Origin: Kappaphycus alvarezii
Lineage: Eukaryota > Rhodophyta > Florideophyceae > Gigartinales > Solieriaceae
Assembly (NCBI GenBank): GCA_002205965.3
Contig: NADL03000504.1
Coordinates: 248,001-312,000, forward strand
Reading direction: 5' to 3'
DNA: 64,000 nt
Below are positions 23,832 through 35,797 of the stretch, in pieces (the first letter of the stretch is position 1; each line of letters starts with the position of its first letter). A model generated the notes under the pieces. That model worked only from the letters and a program-made list of their open reading frames with translations. It was not told where the DNA came from and searched no databases. Position numbers and translations under genes: made by a program.

Positions 23832-24379
23832 ACGCGAGGAGAAATTTCGATAAAACCCTTAAAAGGGGCGAGACATATCCGTCGAAGTAAACTGAAGCGC
23901 CAAAATATCTGAGTTACTGCAAGCACCAAGTATTGTATAGTCGATAATACGACCTCGAGTCTTAATAACGCGGTGAAGCGTCTTTGAATTGACCTCGCGA
24001 GATTAAAAATAATATGTTTCCCACTAAAATCCAGCCGAACGCCCTCCCTGATCTCTGCAGCAGACACAATGCTGAGAGGTAGGTAGACTGCTTGACGGGA
24101 CCTAGAGTTCTCGGGCATCCACTCTCAAGCAGGCAATACACTCCCTTTCCGCAATTTCAAAACAGCTTCATCGTTCACGAAATGTCATTCGGTCCATCCT
24201 TTCCAATCACCCAGCATATTCGACCAGAAACAAGCGAACAAACCGAAAAAAGATTACAATCAGAGATGAGCGTAGGCTGACGCGAGCAGCATCAAATTCA
24301 ACTAAAAGAGCTAGAGTTCTCCGCAGTGAGCTTCAGCTGCCCATTTCCGCGAGCTGGACATGTGCATATCTTAACGGTA
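23832..24379. other. unassigned stretch between hAT and Tc1/mariner relics
   Basis: I see no recognisable gene. It may contain the decayed N-terminal (DNA-binding) part and left TIR of the Tc1/mariner relic that follows, but I cannot identify them with confidence. Confidence 0.35.
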
Positions 24380-25064
24380 GCATCAATTTGCGCTATAAAC
24401 GGGTTATATGTCAGCCGCCTTTGACGGTGAGTCATCGGGAAACTCGCGTCGGATGGGCAAGGCAACACGCAATGAAAGGGTATGGCTGGCGGGGACGTGT
24501 GATGTTTGGTGACGACAAGAAGTCTAATTGTCATGGACCGAATGGTTTAAGGAGCTATGGGACGATAACAGGAAAGAGGAGTTGGTGGTTTCGAAGCGTC
24601 AACACAGTAGTAACGGAAACATGATTTTGGCAGCGTTTTGCGGTTTTGGTGGAACTTAATTGGTTCAAGTAAGATGTCGGCTAAATGGACAGGAGTGTGT
24701 GGTGATGTTTGAGAAGGAGATAATACCGTGGTAAGACGATAATTTGCAAGTTTAATGTGTCTACTAGAAGGATAATGCTCCTGGTTATGCTTCTTTGGTC
24801 GCTAAGGATTGGTTTAAATCTCAAGGTATTAGGGTTATTAACTGGCCCGCGAGGTCTCGAGGCCTCAACCCTATAGAGAATCTGCGGGTATACTGTTCCG
24901 GAAAGTCTACGCAATTAGCCACCAGTTTAGCGCTACCTCTGAATTAATGGACTGTATCACCCTTAGTTGGAGCTCAATCGATGATACAATTACGCAGGGA
25001 CTTGTTCCATCTAGGCATAAGCGTTGCTTCGATGTTAATTCTAAGCAGGGAGGAGTAATTGGTT
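24380..25064 (+). pseudogene. Tc1/mariner transposase relic (DD34E)
   Basis: The first catalytic Asp lies in MFGDDKKSN (Asp codon 24511-24513), preceded by ETRVGWARQHA and followed by GPNGLRS. The second Asp is in KDNAPGYASLVAKDWF (codon 24771-24773). The third residue is the Glu in GLNPIENL (codon 24876-24878), exactly 34 residues after the second Asp, the Tc1 signature. A C-terminal SWSSIDDTI ... PSRHKRCFDV ... QGGVIGY block completes the family pattern. Stops and frame changes between 24610 and 24770 show decay. I could not define the TIRs. Confidence 0.8.
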
Positions 25065-25290
25065 ATTGGTTTTGTGTCGGGAGCTTTTTGTGGTCGTAGA
25101 ACCGCTACGTGCCCTATGACAGCAATCAGCATTAAAAATACACTCTTTAGTTTAATTTCTGAGACCGTCTGTTTCGTATTAAAAACAATGGCCCAATTAC
25201 TGTTTGTTTTATACTTTCTCTCGATTGGGAAGTTTTGTTTTTAATTTTACTGTAATGTACACACGTCGCCGAATTATCGTTATGGTGGGG
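25065..25290. other. flank between Tc1 relic and copia element A
   Basis: AT-rich sequence, presumably the 3' non-coding end of the Tc1/mariner relic, ending at the GTGTC target duplication (25291-25295) of copia element A. Confidence 0.4.
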
Positions 25291-25295
25291 GTGTC

Positions 25296-25531
25296 TGTCA
25301 CGAAGATCGATGCCTCCCCTTGCTCGGGTGACCTCCGGCGACTGCACTCGCTCCTTTTATTCTGACCATCCACAGTCTTTGGACCCTGCGCGGTCCTTGT
25401 TACTTACAGTTACACCCTGAACTACTCTCCTACTGTAAGCCAATACTGGTCCCTTCAGCCGGACTAGGCTCAGCTCCTCCTGAGCCATTGTTTTCTAGCC
25501 TCTAGCCCCGTAAAGAGAACGATTACCAACA
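25296..25531 (-). repeat. 3' LTR of copia A
   Basis: 236 bp. It aligns with 30085-30205 joined to 36828-36940. Shared blocks include TCGCTCCTTTTATTCTGACC, the CCCTGAACTACTCTCCTACT block and AGAGAACGATT. The two LTRs differ at many positions, so the insertion is not recent. Confidence 0.88.
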
Positions 25532-26165
25532 CCCCTTCTCGGAGCTAACCAGATGACTATTTGGAGAACAGAAAAATAAACGTCATCAATATGGTTAGCT
25601 CAGGATCGAAGTCGGTCCCTTGCAAAAAATTCACGAACGAAAAATGATACACTAAAATAAGAATAGGGAGCTCAAAACCATTCAACCACACGAAACTTTC
25701 AAATACAGAATCGTCAGAAAAATCATGCACCAGCCACACGTGTAGTCGTGATGCTGGAATAAATAAGCAAAATCAAGATTGCAAAGTGTGTGTTATAAAG
25801 AGCGAAGCAACGTCTCCATTTCCCCAGCAGTGCTGAGTGCGAAAGCGAATTGAAAGCCAGTGACCTGTCAAAGGACAGTAGGAGCAGGGGTTTCAATTAT
25901 TAATCCGCCGCAATGCGAAGAGACGCGGCCTGGAAGGGTAAATACTGACTGCAACGGTTAGATGTTCTCTTTTGTCTTAATAAAGACTTGGTGTCGTAGT
26001 AGATCTCTTAGTGCTGTTTGGGCCTGCAACAATTCCTTTTGCAAAATGTAAACTTCTGTTGTGTCGCTTCAATGTTCTCAAATCAAATTGTTTTCTGAGG
26101 ATGTCTGAGACCTGGAGGAAGGTTGAGATGTGTTCCAATCTGATTCTTCTGCGCGAAATCAGATC

Positions 26166-29051
26166 TCAGATGTAATGATACTTTACCGACATATGTTTGT
26201 TCTTCGGCCCAATTTGTTCGTTTGTAGCGATAGCCAGAGCGGCATTGTTATCGAAAAATACCGTACTTGTGAAGATAAGAGCTGAACCACCTAAAGGGCT
26301 AAGCTTGAAGAATTCCCAGAACAATTTTTGAATCCAGACTAGTTCCAATGCGCCCATTGACAAGGAGACATATTCAGCTTCGGCGGAGCTCAGGACCACG
26401 ACAATTTGATTCTTACTTTTCCGACTGATGGAGCGACCACCCAGACTAATCACACAGCCCACTGTTGATTTCTGATCTCCTTTATTGCCTACCCAATCTG
26501 CATCGGTAAACATTTCCAACCCCATACCCTTCCGTTCATGATTTCTCATAGGAAATAGTATTCCGAAATTACTTGATCCTGAAATATAACTTAACAAACG
26601 TTTAAGGTATTTTAAGTGACGAAGTGTTTGGGCATGAACCTGTCGTGCAAGTGAACATGCAGAAAAACAAGTATCTGGTCAGTTACAGACTGCCAAGTAC
26701 AAGAGTTCACTGATGCTAGATCGATAGTAAGACTGTGCTCTTGATGCAAATGAAATGCCCATTGAATTTGCGCCTGATAAATCAGCTTGCCTCAGCGTAG
26801 CTTAGCACATGCTCTATTTGCTTCGCATATACTGTGTTTCTTCAATTTCTCTCCCATAAATGTTCTGTGAAATCATGATCCCTTCAGTTCCTCGTTTAAT
26901 TTCCCATCCAATGAACGTTTCCGTTTTGCCAAAGAATTTGACTTCAAATTGCTCTCTCATTTTCTTCTTGGTGTAGTCACGGAGCGGAAGGGAGTTTGTT
27001 GCAAACATCGTGCTGTCCAAAACAATAGTAACGATGACAAAGTGAGCCTGCACACGCTGAAAAGAACTCTGGCATCGACAGAAGACTGTTCGAACTTCCA
27101 ACTTAGCAAAACTTGGAACAGAAAAGAGCCCTATATCTTCCCAGCTTGCTTTGTGCCATATATAGATTTCTGTAGAACACAGAAATGTCCTGGTCGCTCC
27201 TCAACTCCAGTGGAATTAGTTGGTTGTTCAATGAAAATCTGTACATATATCTCCCCGTGCAGATACGCATTACTTACGTCCCCTCCTTCTACGAATAACC
27301 CTTCTGCAGCAGCTATTGAAATGATCACAGGTATAGATTCATCTGATGCAACGGGGGCATAAAAATTATCGGGATCGAAATCAAGACCTGGTTTTTTTGA
27401 CACACCGTACCACGCACCTAGCTTCATGAAGGTGAGTCTTGGCCTCCTCATCAAGAGGCTTTACGCGAAAAATCCATGTGATTGGTACCGCTTCCATGTC
27501 CGAAGTGCGTGTAGTGCAAGACAATTTTCACGCTTGCGAAGAGCTTTATGCTCTCTGGCAATTACCTCAAGCCACTACTTTGATTTGATAGCGTCTTCGA
27601 ACGTTAGTGGAAGACGAGATTCTTTTGTGTTTACCTTTGCGAAGGCGCTTGACAATTCCGCGGCTCTTCGACAAGCCTGAAAAGCCTGTATCAAAATTTC
27701 GTCGGCGTGACCATCAAGATCTCGATTGTTCTCTAATTCATGCTGTCTTGCGATTCCATCAAGGAGAGATGAAACACCTGGCAGTGTTTCAGAATTTCAT
27801 GGGCAGAAGTCTTGACGCCGTATGCAGATGATTTTCGTTGCTTCCGGGACATATATCTTGTAAATTCTTCGCTTTCCAAGAACATAAAAAGTCCATGTAA
27901 CGCGCGGGCTGAAATTTTCCTGTTCCTCCGAGTTTCAGGCTGATAAACGAAGGCGAAAATGTGTTGTCCGAATTCCGGAAGGTTCTTGAAGTCAATTCTT
28001 GTTCTACAGTCCCAACGCAAAATAGGTATTTCCCCAGTGATTTTATCAGATAGTAACCGATTCCTAAGTCAGTTTTCATGATGCATGGCTTCTGCGCACA
28101 ACTTGTGATTCAAATTGGAGGCGAATAGAAGGATACGTGCACGAGTTCTGAGTTCCAGCCAATACCTTTCTGCCCCCCAACTGCTTTGAGGAGCATGCGG
28201 AGGTGATTACTCGAGATTAATTGCGTTTTCAAAACAGAAGCTCTTGAAATCAGTTGCGATATTTTCTCCGGCACTATCCAATCGAAAGTTGAGCAGTCTA
28301 AACCCGGTTTGGTTTTACGATCTTGTCTTGTAGTGCTTAACAGCTGGGTAGAGGTTATTATTTGTCTTGATAAAATACGCATTAGGCTTTCCTGTATACT
28401 CGTCCAGTCTTACGATGCCATTGAAGTGCGAGCTCTGCTTCAGAGAAGGAGGCCAAAAAAATGCAGAATGAGAGGATATAGCTTTCCATTTTCTTTGTGA
28501 CAATTTTGTTCTTTGATCCTGTCAGGTCAAGAGTGTACAGTCCATCATCTCCAATCGGTATACTTGACTTTGTTTCCTCAGAGCATCGCTCGAATAATAA
28601 AAGGTGCTGATAAATTCAACCGCTGTGGGGTCCACAGTGAATAGGATACGGAATTCTTTTGAAAGAATCCCGACTGAAAGGATGTTTGTTGTAAAATCTG
28701 GAGCATGGTATGCCTCAAAAATGAAGTCACCTCGAATAGGAATTCGTACTTTTCCTTTCCCAACGATAACTCATGTACCACTAGATGCCTGTATAACAAT
28801 CGCTTCTAGAGTTTCAATCTCAAAAAAATACTTCTCCCAAAAAAGAAATTGTGCGACTTCCTGGAGTCGATTAGCGCGGAATAGGTCGTCCTCTCCCCGC
28901 ATTTGGCGACGGTGCTCCGAAACTTGACCTTAGCCATGGAGCCCCACATGAATGGGTCCTTTTTTCTGCTTTGGTAACTCCTTTCATTATATTGATTCGT
29001 GCTTTGTTGGTTTCCGGCTTGTGCAGGGTTTGCATGATGAGTATGAGGCAT
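26166..29051 (-). pseudogene. copia A pol: protease, integrase, RT, RNase H, decayed
   Basis: Read from 29051 down. The protease region has ALIDSRKSHNFF, where family members have D-S-G: the active-site Gly is Arg. Integrase pieces lie at about 28000-28500 (FNGIVRLDEYTGKPNAYFIK). The RT finger/palm lies at 27131-27454 (GLDFDPDNFYAPVASDES, GGDVSNAYLHGEIYVQIFI). The catalytic YVDD position near 27030 reads VLDS, so the polymerase is dead. RNase H is at 26166-26597 (TDADWVGNKGDQKSTVG, LSSAEAEYVSLSMGA, LELVWIQKLFWE). Frameshifts separate all domains. Confidence 0.85.
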
Positions 29052-29209
29052 TTCCTGATTTAACGGGCTGAAAATCGTAGTATAAGGTGTACGAGATGGG
29101 TTGAATGAATATAGATCTCCCTTCGATGTTAGTGAGCCTCATCTTCGCATGCACCTTGCCCTACTGCTTCAAAAGAACCTCAGCCCACGACCAAGATTGT
29201 ATCCATGTG

Positions 29210-29750
29210 TTCCTTTCCTTGTGAAATCATCCTGTCGATGCCAACATGCCTTTGTAAAACGGCCCTGCTTTCCGCATACTCCTCACACTATGTCATCTTT
29301 TTTTATTGATCATATACAGTGGCATTCCGACTTGACCAAACTTTTGTGCGGAGGCCTTCGGTACATGAACTTGAGCTCTAGTCCGTTTCAAAAAATGGAG
29401 CCTTAGTAGCTCAGTTTGAACTGCTGTAATCAATTCTTCGAAGTCTATCTTTCCAGCCAACATAGCGATTGGTGCGAAATTTTCGGGCAGTGCTTCGAAT
29501 ATTTTTCGCCTTTTTGTCTTCATACATTTTTTTGTCGTCTGACTCAAGTTTTACAAGAACGTCATAGAAGTTGTTGAGATGATCTTCGAACTTTTCTCCA
29601 TCTTGAACTGCAGATCTTACCATACTTGTTGCAATTTGAGGACCTTGTAGTCGTTCGAACTTGTGTACAGCTTTGACAAAGCATTCTATAGATCCGCAGC
29701 GGTTCGTTCATCGTTTTTAGTAATAGTACCTTGTTGAGACATCGGACCAT
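29210..29750 (-). pseudogene. copia A gag, decayed
   Basis: Pieces of a copia-type Gag are spread over three frames: EKFEDHLNNFYDVLVKLES, then ALPENFAPIAMLAGKIDFEE, then a zinc-knuckle remnant near 29255-29290. The CCHC knuckle is broken: the first Cys position is a TGA stop and the His position is Arg (VCGKQGRFTKACW follows). Confidence 0.75.
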
Positions 29751-30084
29751 TCGTAACTGTCAAAACGATTACAGTCTTAGCGCGGATCATCCCCTTCCTT
29801 CACATTCTATTTTTATCAAGAGAAGTGGAATCGGGAGGACACTTTTGCAATCCTTGGAGATCAATATCTTCCCGGCGAACGTATGCTTGCACATGGCGCC
29901 TCCATTCATGAAGTCTTTCGTGGCCGTAAGCTTTGGGAACTTCGTCACCCCGTCCATTTCCGACATGTAATCTTTGCGATCTCATGTGGATGTGAAGTAA
30001 AAAAGATGTGTTCAAAAAAGAAAAAGTGTTTTGCGATCAAAGAGGGAAGATTTTTATGGTTGAAAAATCGATTCTACTGTACCT

Positions 30085-30205
30085 TGTGACGATGATCGAT
30101 GTCTCCCCTTGCTTGGGTGAACTCCGGCTACTGCATTCGCTCCTTTTATTCTGACCCGCCACGATCTTTGGACCCTGTGCGGTCCATGCTCCTTACAGTG
30201 ACACA
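30085..30205 (-). repeat. 5' LTR of copia A, inner part
   Basis: This part of the copia A 5' LTR adjoins the internal region. It matches 25296-25416 and stops at ACACA, where element B is inserted. The other part of the LTR resumes at 36828. Confidence 0.85.
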
Positions 30206-30611
30206 TTTCGCGAAAATTCAAGGGATAAAAGGAGACTGGCGACGTTGGCGGCGAGCCTGAAAAAAACTGTAATCTTTTTGCTTAGGATAGACAAATTGAG
30301 TAGGCTGAAATGAAATTTTTGATGTTCTTGTTACTTCAGTGCCGAAGGCGGGTAGGCCTTTTATAAGCAGTAGATTCCGTCGACTATTTCTAGCACATCT
30401 ACTAGCTCCTTACTAGATTCCCTAGCGGATAGTCCTGCGGACGGCCCAGGTGACCCTTATACTGTAACAGTCCTAGCAGACATCGTTAACAGTAGAATAG
30501 GATAGAGAAAATATAGATTACGTAGGATAAAAATAGCAGTAAGGGCAAAAAACTACACTACAGGACTGTAATTAGAGCATCAAGAAGTTATGTGTATCGT
30601 GTACCTCAACA
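30206..30611 (-). repeat. 3' LTR of copia B
   Basis: About 406 bp, similar along its full length to 36420-36827. Common blocks include GCCGAAGGCGGGTAGGCCTT and CTAGATTCCCTAGCGGATAG. Numerous substitutions between the two LTRs suggest an old insertion. The end at 30206 reads TTTCGCG where the other copy has TGTCGCG. Confidence 0.88.
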
Positions 30612-30649
30612 CTCCCTCTCTTTGCCCTGAACTATTGTTTTCTCCATCA

Positions 30650-33600
30650 TTAGTCAAGAATTACCCATTGTTGAACAGGTAGATCACACTTACTTGTTGT
30701 GATAATGTAATTCAGTGCATCACACTTTGCGATCTTCGCGAAGGCGTCTGCGGGGTTGTCCGCAGTTTGCACAGATCCAACATTGGATATTTCCTCTTTT
30801 GCATATGCATCCCTTACAGAACTAATATCAATCATAAGGCGTTTTTCCAAAGTAGAGGAACACTTGGTGATAACATCAAATAGACTTTTGGAGTCCTTAA
30901 ACATGAGAGTGGAATTTTGATTCCAAGCAGAGATTCAAGGTCGTGCTTAATCATGTAGCCAATATCGAAGGCATCGGAAAAAGCATAAACTTCGGCACCT
31001 AGTACAGATCTAGTTACTCTGCAACTTTTGTGACTAGAATAATTCAGCATATTAAAAGTTCCTGTCTTGTCAGTGAGCAAAACGATGTATCCAAGTTGGT
31101 AAGTATTGTCGTCGTTGTTTGCGAATGACGAGTCAGAATATACTTTCAACTTTATAGAGTTTTTGTCCAACTTGTAATACTTAAGCGACGAACAAGGGTT
31201 GTTCTGCACATGCTTTACAACTTTGTTCAACTGCTTTATTGCTTCCACTGAGAATTTGGTTTCAGTCACTTGCGCGGCCATGTTAACAGCACAACATATT
31301 TCAGGCTTTGTATGTGTTATCCAAGCCAATCTATGCCTTAAAGATCTGAATTCAGAAAAAGAGGCGTCCATCGGCAGAATGCGTAACTTCTTTCCTTACT
31401 GTTCCTGACTTAACTCAAATCCATAGTCAGTTCTCTTTACTTTGACACCTGCAAATACAGTTTCATCCAACTCCCCTTCTCTCGACTCAAACTTATCAAG
31501 AGTCTTTTGGGACAACTTAACGAATTAATTGTTGCCACAAAGTAGAGAATCGTCCACATATGTTCCAACTAGTCCCTGAAGTTCTCCGTTTGTATGCATT
31601 GAGAAGAGTGCGAGGTCTCCATCGGTTGGCGCCATGCCTAGATCTTTCTTCATGTGTGAAGCCATAGTTCGATTCTAATAGTCTTCTGAATCGGATAATC
31701 CGTAAAGAGGTTTCAGGAACTCGAGTGATTGGTTCTTAGGTAATCCAAAGTCTTTGGTTGGTCAAAGGTAAACTTTTCGCGTTAGAATTTGAGCTGACTG
31801 TAAATAAGCCTGTTTAACATCTTGAGACCAAATCTTGAAATCGTGTATTGCATCAATTGCAACCAACAAGCGTGTGGAACGCTGGCGTATAGTCGTGGTT
31901 TCAATATTCGAGATAGTTCTTTTCTTTTTCCCTATGAACTTGTACTACAATCCGTGCTTTTTGTATCTCTTTGTTAGTGTTCTTATTTTTGATTGACCGA
32001 ACGAATATTCCAGAGAGGATAATAGCATTATTTGGTATGTCGTCTTTTGCGACTATTTTCCAGGTATTTCTCTCAACAATTCCTTCTATTTATTTCTGTT
32101 TCGCCCTCAGAAATTCAGCCGAATTGGATCTGGGATCTCGTGGGGGTAAAACTCCATTGAGATTGATGTCAATAAGTTGAAGATTTTTGGAGTATACCAT
32201 TTCAATTGATGAATGCAAAGCTTCGACTAGTGTTTCAACTTGATCATCAAAATATGGCTTTACTTGAGAGCGTGAATGTTGCAATTCCTCGCCTTTTCCG
32301 TCAACAAAGACTTGTCTGTCATTAATTTTCGCGATTTTGTAAGGTACTGTCCACTTAGGTTTGGGCTTTTCACGATAGACTAGAACTTTACTTCCAATGT
32401 GAAGTTCATGGTGAGCGGTATTTGGAAGCTGCGAATTCAGAGCGGTTCTGAGTCTGAGTTCCGAGGTGATAGTTTCCATCTCAGTTCTTGCAGTTTGGAG
32501 CGCTCTCATTCGTTCCATTTGATTCGGAAGTTCGCTATTCATGGCCGGAAACCTCGGTAAAACTCCAAAGACGAGTAACGATGTAACTAGTCCTTTTGGG
32601 TTCATAGTATCGTTCATAGACTTAGCGGCGAGACGTAGAGCGAGTTCTACTTCAATGTCAGGCTCTGAATGGCGAATCTTGTGGTAAACACGGCATAATG
32701 GATCATGGTAACCTTCACCAGAACCAATAGAATTATGACTTTCAACTCCAGATAGGCTGATTTTGATTCCATTCGATTTTACCAAATCTTTCCACGCTTT
32801 GGAAACGAATTGAATACCTTGGTCCACTTTCATTCTATCAGTAAATCCAGTGTAAATTGTAGCCTAGCACTCAAGAAAAGAGTTCCAAATAGATTCCGTA
32901 CTTTGACTGCGTAGGAATACAGCATTACCGAAATGGGTTTGCGTATCCATGATATGAAGTACAGGGTTTTTGTCAAGAAAAATGATATCAAGAGCTAAAT
33001 CTTGATTAAATATGATTCAATTAGGCATACTAACCTGGAATGATCTGGGTTTCGGTTCAAAGAGCTGACATGTGCGGAACTGTTTAGATATCTCCGAAAT
33101 CAAATCTCGCGTCTCGGGAGTTGCTTCCTCTAGTCTAGCTCCGCTTATCAGATTGTACAGCTTTGAGGCAGACGGATGGAAAAATGTAAATGGAGGCGCT
33201 TTAATTGAGACTTTGTGAACAGAATTTCAGAAAAAGCACACACGGCGTAAAGATGGACGTGTTTGCGTGTGATTGGCATATCCAATCCATGTCTTTTGGA
33301 CACAAGTAGGTTTTCAACGTTATCTGCAACAAGTCCAAATTTGTCTAAAGCTTCCAGGCCAATCGAGAATGGAATATTGGCATTAACTACATCGACGAGT
33401 AGCGGGATGAAAGCACCTTCAGGCGTTGGAATACGAATTGTAATCTGTGCAATGCTTAGAAATATTCCATCGCCAAACTTGTAAGCAGTTTTCACGTGAA
33501 GACGTTTAATCTTAATCCCAGCTGGGTCACAATATGCCTTTGCTTGTGATTTTCCAGTCACTGATTATTGAGCACCAGTGTCGAGACACATTCCGTGGAA
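30650..33600 (-). pseudogene. copia B pol: protease, integrase, RT, RNase H
   Basis: Read downward. Protease active site LDTGAQ (about 33565-33585) is intact but followed by a TAA. Then come IKRLHVKTAYKFGDGIF and VNANIPFSIGLEALDKFG. Integrase (32090-32833) shows DQGIQF, SHNS and the GEGYH glutamate, then a C-terminal VYREKPKPKWTVPYKI domain. The RT keeps an intact TYVDDSLLCG (about 31545-31575) but has several in-frame stops around it. RNase H (30832-31371) has VYSDSSFAN and LGAEVYAFSDAFD. A frameshift near 30904 leads to FKDSKSLFDVITK and EKRLMIDISSVRDAYAKEE. Best-preserved copy of the family, but not intact. Confidence 0.85.
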
Positions 33601-33796
33601 TTTCTCTGAGTTGGAGTGTTTTGGCAATTTGCTGCTTTTGACAGTTAAAATCTCATGTATCTTTACGTAATCATTCTCCATTTTCTTTGCTTCGGTGGAA
33701 GAGGGACGAGTTTTACGTTATAGATGGGAGGCTTGTCGCGTTCCCTTACAGTTTGCCTTTCCTTAGGAGCACTTCGGCTTGTTTGAGCACCGTCAG

Positions 33797-35207
33797 TTAA
33801 AAATACTTAACTGAAATTTGCGAAAAAAAACTGTTCAGGGACATACGTTGAGTCATCGTTGTCCAAATTTCCATTTTCTCATTCTTCGATGTCATCATCA
33901 CTGTTGACGTCTCCAAAGAAATCCTGAGCAGGCAGTATTTCTTCATCAACTGATTGATCATCATGATCCAATTCCTGGCAGAGCTCAAAAAGTAGACGTT
34001 TCGTGGCTTTGGCCGGATCTTTATATGAGTTTCTCTGATAGTATTGAACCTTTCGAGCAACATTCTCAGCCATTGATTGGCGACATTGAAAAAAATATGG
34101 CCCTTTTTACCACAACCCCAACAAACTCTATCATAACGAGGTTTTTTCTTTCTCATGCTGTAAGCGTCATTGCTTCGTAAGTTACCATCGTGACGATTGA
34201 CTTTGGTAGAGCGCGAGTCCCGGCCGTATTGAGGTTTCCCAGTATACAATTTATCAGCAAGACGGCTACGTAGTGTAGGGTCTGCATCTGAGATCGATGT
34301 CATACGTAGGTTCCTCTGATCTCTCATTAATCCAACTTTCTCCTCTTGCTCTAATTGAGCGGCAGAAATGAGCTGGCTGTAAAATGATTGATAACCTAAG
34401 TCACCAGAATTTGCTCTGCTGCAAGATCACGAGCTCAGGAGAATCCAATAACGGCGGACTGAAGATACTCAATCTTGTGTCTTTCTGAGCGGCAATGCTT
34501 GGGGAATGAGCTTAGAGATTTCCTTGTGGACTTTCTCGATAGAATCATTTACAGTAAAAATGGGAGAAATATACTGACTCACACGAATATTGCGAAGATA
34601 CCTTCAATATTCGTTATCTAGACTCTTTTCGCATTTCCTGTCAGAAGATGCAGGAGATACTTGAGCTTATGTTCGTCATTGAGCATATAATCTTTACAGG
34701 CATACTTGTACTCAGCTATGAACTTGTTCCAACATTCGGCTAGGTTTCCAGAAAAATTCTTATTTTCTTCTCTGAAGCGCATGGACAGGTAGTGTGAGAC
34801 CTTGTTTTACGATGGTGCTGGGGGTTGGGTGGACACTGGAGTGGGACGTATCGGGTTTGGGGGGAGTCTAATCGGTGATCCGGTTGGTGACGCAAGAGAG
34901 TTGAAATGTGCATCAATTTGGTTTAATGCTTTGTTAAGGTCACCATTGCGGAGGATAGTTGACGCAAAGGGAATTCAGGGCGGACGGTTGGCGCATCGCG
35001 TTCCGTGAGAAACAAAATCAACATGCGAGTAGTGGATGGATTACTCAGAACCTGCCCCGAGAAAAGCATTGGGATAGGGAAGTCCTCAAGTAACCGGGCC
35101 CTTAATTCATCACTAGCGAGGGCACTATCCTCAACATAACCTTTGACGCAGTCTACCAGAGACTGTTTCAACTCTGTGGACTGTCTAATACCTCGACCGA
35201 AAACCAT
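33797..35207 (-). pseudogene. copia B gag, decayed
   Basis: Gag-like sequence: FREENKNFSGNLAECWNKFI and EYKYACKDYMLNDEHKLKYL near 34640-34790, and a knuckle VCWGCGKKGHIFFN near 34095-34130 in which the last Cys of CCHC is absent in this frame. An upstream piece (34923-35207) with LKQSLVDCVKGYVEDSALAS is probably the Gag N-terminal part. Frameshifts interrupt it. Confidence 0.65.
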
Positions 35208-35494
35208 ATCACTATACCCTTTTGGAAATGCTGATTTAATGGTGATTTAATGCTTCGAAAATTTGGCCCTTATTCAGCTTTTCAGCACTATACGTCGTTT
35301 TTTGTGGTTGGCTACTATTTATTTTTTTGCTTTTTCCTTTTCCTTTCACTGTAAACTTTTGATATTTCAATTTTTTTGTTCTCAAATTGTTTTTCTGTTT
35401 TCAATTTGTGTCTTTTTTCAATTTATATTTTTTCAGTATGTTTTTGTTTCAATGTTCAAGCAAGAATCACACTTAATTTGATAATTCAATTTAC

Positions 35495-35797
35495 TCAGAA
35501 CAAAAAAAGAGATCCAGATCTAATTTGGACTAGCTCTAACTTATTACTGACAACCTTGAGATGATTTTTGCCAGATAGATGGCGCTGTAAATGCGAATGA
35601 CTGTCAAACTTGCGCTTACAATCAGTACAGTAAAGGGGATCTTTTTTGTTTTGAACGCGGTTGAGGTGCTTTTTGCTCCTGACATGGTCAAAAAACGTTT
35701 TTGAACCGTTGCACATGACGTTGCACAATTTACATGTGCGCTTTCTTGCGGCATTGCGTGTCTTTGTAGACTTAAAAACACCAGCTCTGTGAGCCAC
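35495..35797 (-). CDS. two-finger C2H2 (U1/matrin-like) zinc-finger frame inside copia B
   Basis: A 100-codon frame with two zinc fingers. Finger 1: CKLCNVMCNGSKTFFDHVRS then KKH, giving C-X2-C-X12-H-X5-H, the U1/matrin spacing for nucleic-acid binding. Finger 2: CTDCKRKFDSHSHLQRHL then SGKNH, the same spacing. It lies between the 5' LTR and gag, in element orientation. The conserved ligands suggest it was coding recently. It is either a captured host exon or an accessory protein of the element. No Gag or Pol motif is present. The listed start is not an ATG, so the true start is uncertain. Confidence 0.55.
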   Translation of the reverse strand: MAHRAGVFKSTKTRNAARKRTCKLCNVMCNGSKTFFDHVRSKKHLNRVQNKKDPLYCTDCKRKFDSHSHLQRHLSGKNHLKVVSNKLELVQIRSGSLFLF

